Source: VMCP01 sp964415065 (GTDB taxonomy: Bacteria; Bacteroidota; Bacteroidia; NS11-12g; UBA955). From it: a DNA stretch of 29,849 bases. Below are positions 25,049-29,849 of the stretch, one piece after another (the stretch's first letter is position 1; each line of letters starts with the position of its first letter). The notes under the pieces were generated by a model, which ran no database searches, was not told the DNA's origin, and worked only from the letters and a program-made list of their open reading frames with translations. Location: assembly GCA_964415065.1 (NCBI GenBank), contig CAYPYX010000023.1, positions 1-29,849 on the forward strand. Direction: 5' to 3'. A program made the translations under genes and the position numbers.

Positions 25049-25694
25049 AGTTGTTTTTACGTTGCCAAAATTTCACAATAATGAATCCTAACAAAGCTCC
25101 GCCAATATGCGCAAAATGGGCGATGTTGTCGGATTCTAAATCCAAAAGTCCAAAAATTACATCGATTGCAATGATTCCAGGCACCAAAAATTTGGCCTTA
25201 ATGGGATAAGGAATGAACAAGAAAATCATGCGTTCTTCGGGATACAATACCGCAAATGCGGTCATCACCCCATATAATGCACCACTGGCACCCAACATGG
25301 GTGGATACTGCACGAAATCTTGACCCGCAGCTAGATTCGGGAAAAATGTACCTGCTTGAGAATAAACTTGATAACCAATCCAAACAAAATGAAGCAATAC
25401 TGCGCCTAATCCGCTGATAAAGAACAACTTCAGGAAACGCGCTGTTCCCAATCTGTATTCAACTACCATCCCAAAAGAAAACAAGGCTATGGCGTTGAAA
25501 AGAATGTGACTGAATCCTCCGTGACAAAAAATGTGCGTAATTAACTGCCAAATCCGGAAATTAGAACTATCGGGATAATACAAATACCATTGGTACGGAT
25601 CAATGCCAATGTTGGGCAAGGCAGTTTGAGCCATGGCGCCTAATATCATGATTATCAGGATATTCTTGAGTGCGGGTGGTAAATTACTAATCAT
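25041..25694 (-). CDS. Rhomboid family intramembrane serine protease
   Basis: 217 residues, close to the minimal six-helix rhomboid. HIFCHGGFSHILFNAIALFSFG is the conserved second-helix region (quoted across 51-75 in part), MLGASGALYG holds catalytic Ser137 and FAHIGGALLG holds catalytic His196. It lacks the C-terminal tail of the neighbouring rhomboid, so the two are diverged paralogues rather than a recent duplication. The start codon overlaps the mutL stop by 4 bp and its 3' end overlaps the next rhomboid by 8 bp. Two adjacent, different rhomboids in one transcript suggest separate substrates or a joint role; this is inference. Confidence 0.93.
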   Translation of the reverse strand: MISNLPPALKNILIIMILGAMAQTALPNIGIDPYQWYLYYPDSSNFRIWQLITHIFCHGGFSHILFNAIALFSFGMVVEYRLGTARFLKLFFISGLGAVLLHFVWIGYQVYSQAGTFFPNLAAGQDFVQYPPMLGASGALYGVMTAFAVLYPEERMIFLFIPYPIKAKFLVPGIIAIDVIFGLLDLESDNIAHFAHIGGALLGFIIVKFWQRKNNYV

Positions 25695-27619
25695 GATTTT
25701 TTTGATTTTTGAAACAGGTCAAATATAACATCTGGACCTAACGTGATAAATATTTGTTTTCCATCAAATGTGAACTGCGGGTTGGGCGTTTTGAACAACT
25801 CCTGCACCAAATACTGGATTTCTTCTTGCGATTTAAGCATGGATTGAGCCGATGTACTTTGACGAGCCATACTCAGTGCCAACGATTGATTTTTCTCCAA
25901 TTTGATGTTCCCTTGTGTATTTAAATAATCTTCTAGGAGTTTTTCGATGGACTTCTGTTCGTCGATATTCGATAATTGAGCCGGCACACCATTGATAATT
26001 AATGAATTGCCTCCAAAATGTCCCAAATCAAACCCCAAACTCTTCACTGAATCCATGATTTCCAATAAAACTGTAATTTTAGACGGATTGAGCTCAATGG
26101 TTCTCGGGAACAGCAGTTGTTGAGTGATGGCCTTGGATTTTTCCAATTGATCCAAGAACTGGTGGTAAAGGATGTGCTGCTGTGCTAGTTTTAAGTCGAA
26201 AATATGCAATGTGCCCCCCATGTTGGCTGTTAGCAAACGCTCTCCTAAATGAAAACTACCTGAAATTTGAATGGTTGAATCTGCATGGGGTAGCAGCGAT
26301 TCTGCACGTTGAAAAGGTGAGTTTACGGAATTCGCAGTATTTCCCCGATCGCTGAACGCTTCGCTGCGACTCAATCCTATGTTGGACTCTGAATCAATGG
26401 GACCTAAAATTTTTTGCCAATCTTGACTCTCGTAGCGCGATTTTTGAGGACTGTTCCCGAATGGGTTATACGAAGATTTATTCGAATCCTTAGGAAATGG
26501 GTTTACGCGATCCGATTGTAGGAAATCAATCGGATTCGATGATGGCGTATTTAAACTCCCACCTCGAACATCTTGAGAAATCCAATCGTTGAAATCATTT
26601 TGCTGAAAAATATTTTGCTGATTGGGCAATAAGTGACTTCCAAATGCTTTTCGAACAGATACTTTCAGAATATCGTAAATGTATTTTTCATCCTCAAATT
26701 TTACTTCAGTTTTGGTGGGATGTACGTTCACATCGACTTTATCTGGGGCTACTTCAAAAAAGATCACATAAGACGGGAAACTGTCTTTTTCCAAACTTCC
26801 TTCCAAGGCCTGCATGATGGAATGGTGAAAGTAAGGACTTTTTATAAATCGTTGATTTACAAACATGTATTGATCCCCTCGAGTTTTTTTCGCCATTTGA
26901 GGAGGTCCTACGAAACCTTTGATTTGTACAATTTCTGTATGTTCTTCAAACACGATAAAATCTTCGCCTTTTTTGGTTCCTAGAATATCTTTAATTCGTT
27001 CTTGCAAGGAAGTTGCTGGCCAATTAAATACTTCGTGATTGTTGTTATATAGTTGGAATGTAATTTGGGGATTGGCCATAGCTTGGCGTTGAAACTCTTC
27101 ATAGATGTGTTTGGTTTCAACGGAAATGGATTTCAGAAAGTTACGTCGAGCAGGAATGTTAAAAAACAGATTTTTAATTGAAATGGAGGTACCATTAACA
27201 CCGGAATCCAATTTCTGATCAATTACTTCACTGCCTTCAATTCGAATGTACACCGCCATTTCGTCTTCTTGGCGTTTGGTTTTCATTTCTACTTGCGCAA
27301 CAGCGGCAATGGATGCCAGCGCTTCCCCGCGAAAACCGTAGGTATTAAGAGCGAATAAATCCTGTGCTTTCCGTATTTTGGATGTGGCATGACGTTCCCA
27401 GCACATGCGCGCATCGATTTCACTCATTCCTTTGCCGTTATCAATTACTTGAATGAGCGTACTTCCCCCATCCTTAATTAATAATTTAATCTGATCGGCT
27501 CCGGCATCGATGCTATTTTCAAGCAATTCTTTCACGGCACTGGAGGGTCGTTGAACGACTTCTCCTGCAGCAATTTGATTGGCTACAGCATCGGTTAATA
27601 AGCGTATAATTCCTGACAA
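25691..27619 (-). CDS. mutL: DNA mismatch repair protein MutL
   Basis: 642 residues, normal for MutL. The N-terminal GHKL ATPase is complete: AAGEVVQRPSSAVKELLENS (Glu31, Asn35), IDNGKGM (59-65), and YGFRGEALASIA (94-105). After a long Ser/Asn/Pro-rich linker the C-terminal dimerisation domain is recognisable, but the DQHA-x2-E-x4-E endonuclease motif expected in MutL of species without MutH is replaced by D475-LKLAQQH. The start is TTG: an in-frame stop lies 9 codons upstream, no ATG lies between, and MSGIIRLL begins exactly where MutL proteins begin. The TTG is part of an intergenic hairpin. The gene follows prmA by 33 bp and overlaps the first rhomboid by 4 bp. Confidence 0.95.
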   Translation of the reverse strand: MSGIIRLLTDAVANQIAAGEVVQRPSSAVKELLENSIDAGADQIKLLIKDGGSTLIQVIDNGKGMSEIDARMCWERHATSKIRKAQDLFALNTYGFRGEALASIAAVAQVEMKTKRQEDEMAVYIRIEGSEVIDQKLDSGVNGTSISIKNLFFNIPARRNFLKSISVETKHIYEEFQRQAMANPQITFQLYNNNHEVFNWPATSLQERIKDILGTKKGEDFIVFEEHTEIVQIKGFVGPPQMAKKTRGDQYMFVNQRFIKSPYFHHSIMQALEGSLEKDSFPSYVIFFEVAPDKVDVNVHPTKTEVKFEDEKYIYDILKVSVRKAFGSHLLPNQQNIFQQNDFNDWISQDVRGGSLNTPSSNPIDFLQSDRVNPFPKDSNKSSYNPFGNSPQKSRYESQDWQKILGPIDSESNIGLSRSEAFSDRGNTANSVNSPFQRAESLLPHADSTIQISGSFHLGERLLTANMGGTLHIFDLKLAQQHILYHQFLDQLEKSKAITQQLLFPRTIELNPSKITVLLEIMDSVKSLGFDLGHFGGNSLIINGVPAQLSNIDEQKSIEKLLEDYLNTQGNIKLEKNQSLALSMARQSTSAQSMLKSQEEIQYLVQELFKTPNPQFTFDGKQIFITLGPDVIFDLFQKSKKS

Positions 27620-27653
27620 CGTAATGGAGTTTTTAAAAACTCAAATTTACGTT
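27618..27653 (-). promoter_or_regulatory. Hairpin filling the prmA-mutL junction and including the mutL TTG start
   Basis: An inner perfect 8-bp palindromic pair (27627-27634 with 27635-27642) and an outer 7-bp pair (AACGTAA at 27618-27624 with TTACGTT at 27647-27653) span the whole intergenic space, from the prmA stop codon to the mutL start codon. No T-run follows on the transcript, so I favour a role in translation start, RNA processing or attenuation over a plain terminator. Confidence 0.55.
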
Positions 27654-28507
27654 CACTTTTTCAGATAACCCAATACACCCCATTCGCCGTTGGTTTTTTC
27701 GACCAATGGTTGTAATCCGCATTCAGCTGCTTTTTGAGTTACGGCTGCATAATCGGGAGGTTGAATGCCACTTATGAGCATGAGTCCGTTGGTTTTCAAT
27801 ACTCTAGCGTATTCGGGAAGGTCTTCCAGTATGACTTCGCGATGAATATTGGCAATTACGGTGTCGTAGTATTCGTTTTCGATGGGTTGCAAATTGGCAG
27901 CGGTGCCGCATTCAATTTTGGTTTTTTCGCAATTATTTTTCTCGATATTTTCGTTGGCGTTGTCGACCACCCAATCGTCGATTTCAATTCCGAGCACTTC
28001 AGAAGCTCCGAGTTTTTCGGCAACGATGGCGAGGATGCCGGTTCCTGTTCCCATATCGAGTACTTTATTGTTTTGCAGATGGGGGATAAACTGAAGCATT
28101 TGTTCTATAACCCCTTGCGTTGTAGCATGATGTCCGGTACCGAAGCTCATTTTGGGTTCGATTGTTACTACGATTCCTTCTGTTTGTTGGGGATGGAAGG
28201 GTGCACGGATATGCACATGGCCAATAGAAATGGGTTCGAAGAAGTTTTTCTCCCACTGTTCATTCCAATTTTCTTTTTCGATGTAGTTCCATTCTAGGGA
28301 ATCCACAAAATCGGCTAGTATGGCTTGAATTTCTTGGATGAGTTCGGAGTTAAAATCGGCAGATGGCCCGTAGGCAAGCACTTGATTTTCATCTGAATCG
28401 GTATCAAAAATATCGAAGGGATAACCGCTAATCAGTGCGACAATAATTTCTTTATTTTGTTCTGAAATTTGGTTCGGAACGGCAATTAATTGAATAAAAT
28501 CCGGCAT
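27653..28507 (-). CDS. prmA: Ribosomal protein L11 methyltransferase
   Basis: S-adenosylmethionine-dependent enzyme that trimethylates ribosomal protein L11. The AdoMet-binding region is clear: EPKMSFGTGHHATT followed by VLDMGTGTGILAIVAEKLG, then LGIEIDDWVVDNANENI; YYDTVIANIHREV matches the motif IV N-I-(L/H) region. I prefer the ATG at 28507 (284 residues), because MPDFIQL lines up with the MPWIQL start of E. coli PrmA; 28522 would add five residues. It is the first gene of a minus-strand run continuing into mutL, with only a hairpin between. No strong TAnnTTTG element is visible upstream; the nearest is TAACTTGC, two bases off. Confidence 0.93.
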   Translation of the reverse strand: MPDFIQLIAVPNQISEQNKEIIVALISGYPFDIFDTDSDENQVLAYGPSADFNSELIQEIQAILADFVDSLEWNYIEKENWNEQWEKNFFEPISIGHVHIRAPFHPQQTEGIVVTIEPKMSFGTGHHATTQGVIEQMLQFIPHLQNNKVLDMGTGTGILAIVAEKLGASEVLGIEIDDWVVDNANENIEKNNCEKTKIECGTAANLQPIENEYYDTVIANIHREVILEDLPEYARVLKTNGLMLISGIQPPDYAAVTQKAAECGLQPLVEKTNGEWGVLGYLKK

Positions 28508-28650
28508 AAAATTGTTCCCCATAGGAATGTGGCCGCAAGTTAGGGATAATTATCTTTTCTAAGACTTTTAACGATTGAGGGAAAAATCAAGATACAAGTT
28601 AATCAAATCACTTCCCCCAAAGTTAGATTTTTTCAAATTTTAAACTTATG

Positions 28651-28682
28651 CTGTCATTCCGAACATAATTATATAATCTCAG
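28651..28682. repeat. Degraded REP-like intergenic repeat (tentative)
   Basis: CTGTCATTCCGAAC followed after a short AT stretch by ATCTCAG resembles the TGTCATTCCGAAC...GAATCTCA palindromic repeats I recall from Bacteroidetes intergenic DNA. Only one worn copy is present. The rest of 28523-28761 is AT-rich and holds no gene. Confidence 0.3.
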
Positions 28683-28747
28683 TAAAACACAAACCTGAAA
28701 TCATTAACATGGAAATAGAATAATAACCTTCAACCTGCTTATAAAAT

Positions 28748-28762
28748 ATCGATCAAATCGAT
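28748..28762 (-). terminator. Weak hairpin after the secreted paralogue pair
   Basis: ATCGAT at 28748-28753 and 28757-28762 with a 3-base loop, followed on the minus strand by an AT-rich run with several T residues. It touches the stop codon. The stem is short, so this is only a possible terminator. Confidence 0.35.
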
Positions 28763-29268
28763 TATTCATATTTATACTTTATGTCTGGATTATTAACTCG
28801 TTTTTTCAGATCTTTTAAGTAAAATCTGTCAGATGTATAAGTTTCTTTTTTTTGTCCGAAATTAACAGTAATCTCCCTGAATTTAATGTTTTCTGGATAA
28901 TAGGGGTCTGATACATCTAATGGATTTTTACCAACTTCAATTTCCCAAGTTTTGGAGTGCAAAATATTTGCTTTTTCATAGAATAAAAATAAATCATTTT
29001 TATAAAAAACACAAACGTAAAACTGTGTAGTATCCGATGAAATTTCTTTAGGTACTACTATCTCTGTAGTATGGAAATCATCATCGAAAGTTAATATAAC
29101 TCGATCGTCAACAATAAAAAAAACATAGAAATTTTCACAAAAAATAGCCTCTTTGTTACCATATACACTTAATCGGCAATTAATTTCCCTTGGAAAATTT
29201 TGGGCCAGAAGTTTTCCTGAATGACTTAGAATCAATAAGACCAATAATTGCACTAATTTATTTTTCAT
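28762..29268 (-). CDS. Secreted protein of unknown function (tandem paralogue 2)
   Basis: 168 residues with a signal peptide (LVQLLVLLILSHSGKLLAQ, cleavage near residue 22). The mature start carries INCRLSVYGNKEAIFCENF followed by a run of aromatic residues (YVFFIVDD). The two Cys are 14 residues apart and also occur in the upstream paralogue, so they could form a disulphide. The centre has IVVPKEI and a strand-rich part; the tail is charged (KDLKKRVNNPDIKYKYE). No known domain was recognised. Its start overlaps the upstream gene's end by 11 bp, so the pair is co-transcribed and likely translationally linked. It could be a beta-sandwich surface protein, but that is a guess. Confidence 0.65.
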   Translation of the reverse strand: MKNKLVQLLVLLILSHSGKLLAQNFPREINCRLSVYGNKEAIFCENFYVFFIVDDRVILTFDDDFHTTEIVVPKEISSDTTQFYVCVFYKNDLFLFYEKANILHSKTWEIEVGKNPLDVSDPYYPENIKFREITVNFGQKKETYTSDRFYLKDLKKRVNNPDIKYKYE

Positions 29269-29779
29269 TTTCCTGACTGCGATTAAGTTGATTTAGACGA
29301 GCTTTTATTTCATTATCATATGAACCTAATCTCCTTAAACTCTCACCTATTCCTGTACCTAGGGAAAGATCAATATTGCGTATTTTGGAATATTCTGGGT
29401 AATTTTCATCCGAAAATGTTAAAGGATCTCTACCTATTTTTATAAGCCATATATGACGATTTTTTTTACTTAAAACACTTGCCATTTTGGAGAAACTATA
29501 TACAGACTCTTTGTAATAAATACATATCTTAATCTCGGTGGAATCCAAAGGAATGTTGTCAGGAACAACAATACTTCTAGTTTTTTTACTAGGATCAGCG
29601 GGAGCATAAATCTTACCCTCTATTTCAAAAAACACAAAGAAATTTTCACAAAAATATACATCTTTGTTACCATAAAGCTCTAAATTACAGTTGATTACAT
29701 TGGTAGAATCTTGAGCCTTTAGATTATTAGAAAAACTCAAAATTAGAATGAATGTTAGGAAGAGATACTTACTTTTCAT
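29258..29779 (-). CDS. Secreted protein of unknown function (tandem paralogue 1)
   Basis: 173 residues with a signal peptide (MKSKYLFLTFILILSFSNNL, cleavage near KAQ). The mature N-terminus has INCNLELYGNKDVYFCENF then FVFFEI, closely matching the downstream gene; SIVVPDNIP, ICIYYKESVY and (D/N)PL(T/D) segments also align along most of the length. The C-terminal tail differs and is helical and polar (DNEIKARLNQLNRSQENEK). No catalytic or binding motif is recognised. This is the promoter-proximal member of the pair; I see no convincing TAnnTTTG element in the 70 bp between its start and the window end. The family appears undescribed to me, with moderate certainty that the genes are real because both frames conserve the same protein pattern. 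Confidence 0.65.
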   Translation of the reverse strand: MKSKYLFLTFILILSFSNNLKAQDSTNVINCNLELYGNKDVYFCENFFVFFEIEGKIYAPADPSKKTRSIVVPDNIPLDSTEIKICIYYKESVYSFSKMASVLSKKNRHIWLIKIGRDPLTFSDENYPEYSKIRNIDLSLGTGIGESLRRLGSYDNEIKARLNQLNRSQENEK

Positions 29780-29849
29780 TTCGGGGGATGCGCATAGCGG
29801 TTTGTTTATAGCAAGTTAACCAAAAAAACATTACTAAAATTGGTAAAAA

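Noticed and set aside
27734..28297. 187-codon plus-strand frame opposite prmA
   Set aside because: It is a shadow of prmA, whose AdoMet motifs are unmistakable; the opposite translation is low in recognisable structure.

Overview
The window reads as one assembly scaffold from an AT-rich member of the Bacteroidetes, probably the Flavobacteriales or a related aquatic lineage. Several things point there: a secreted nuclease with a type IX secretion-like tail, a mutL-rhomboid-rhomboid-nuclease gene order, a rhomboid with a tail typical of Bacteroidetes homologues, a SusG-style GH13 lipoprotein, multi-domain OmpA proteins, and promoter elements of the form TAnnTTTG. The first gene is cut by the left edge, and a run of 100 N at 22930-23029 marks a scaffold gap. 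No rRNA, tRNA, CRISPR array, integrase or insertion sequence was seen. The content is mostly chromosomal housekeeping with lineage-specific surface proteins.

Left part (1-6.7 kb, plus strand): the 3' part of a UDP-galactopyranose mutase/HemY-like flavoprotein, then a tight run folA-nadK-secreted nuclease, then a secreted CBM48-GH13 alpha-amylase closed by a strong terminator. Next (6.8-11.5 kb): a minus-strand outer-membrane protein carrying four OmpA-like domains, each with an unusual cysteine-bearing insert, divergent from a membrane-anchored metallophosphoesterase. A bidirectional terminator follows. Then come htpG (minus), recX (plus) and two paralogous secreted proteins with a GDTW-DS motif (minus), followed by an intergenic region rich in dyads and direct repeats.

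Middle (16-21.4 kb): an ACMSD-type decarboxylase of the kynurenine pathway, divergent from an APC amino-acid permease, and a maltodextrin pair (GH13 lipoprotein plus SLC45-like MFS sugar transporter) on the minus strand. The two GH13 enzymes and the transporter suggest use of starch or glycogen-type glucans.

Right part (21.4-29.8 kb): a YbjN-like protein whose 3' end runs into a degenerate 18-bp tandem array, a helical-repeat lipoprotein, the gap, and then a minus-strand run prmA-mutL-rhomboid-rhomboid-nuclease in which successive genes overlap by 4-8 bp. Only a hairpin separates prmA from mutL. The right end holds two tandem paralogous secreted proteins of unknown function.

No obvious defence or mobile system is present. 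The most novel items are the cysteine-insert OmpA tandem protein, the 18-bp array, the hairpin that spans the prmA-mutL junction including a TTG start, and the promoter element framed by an inverted repeat at 15817-15839.
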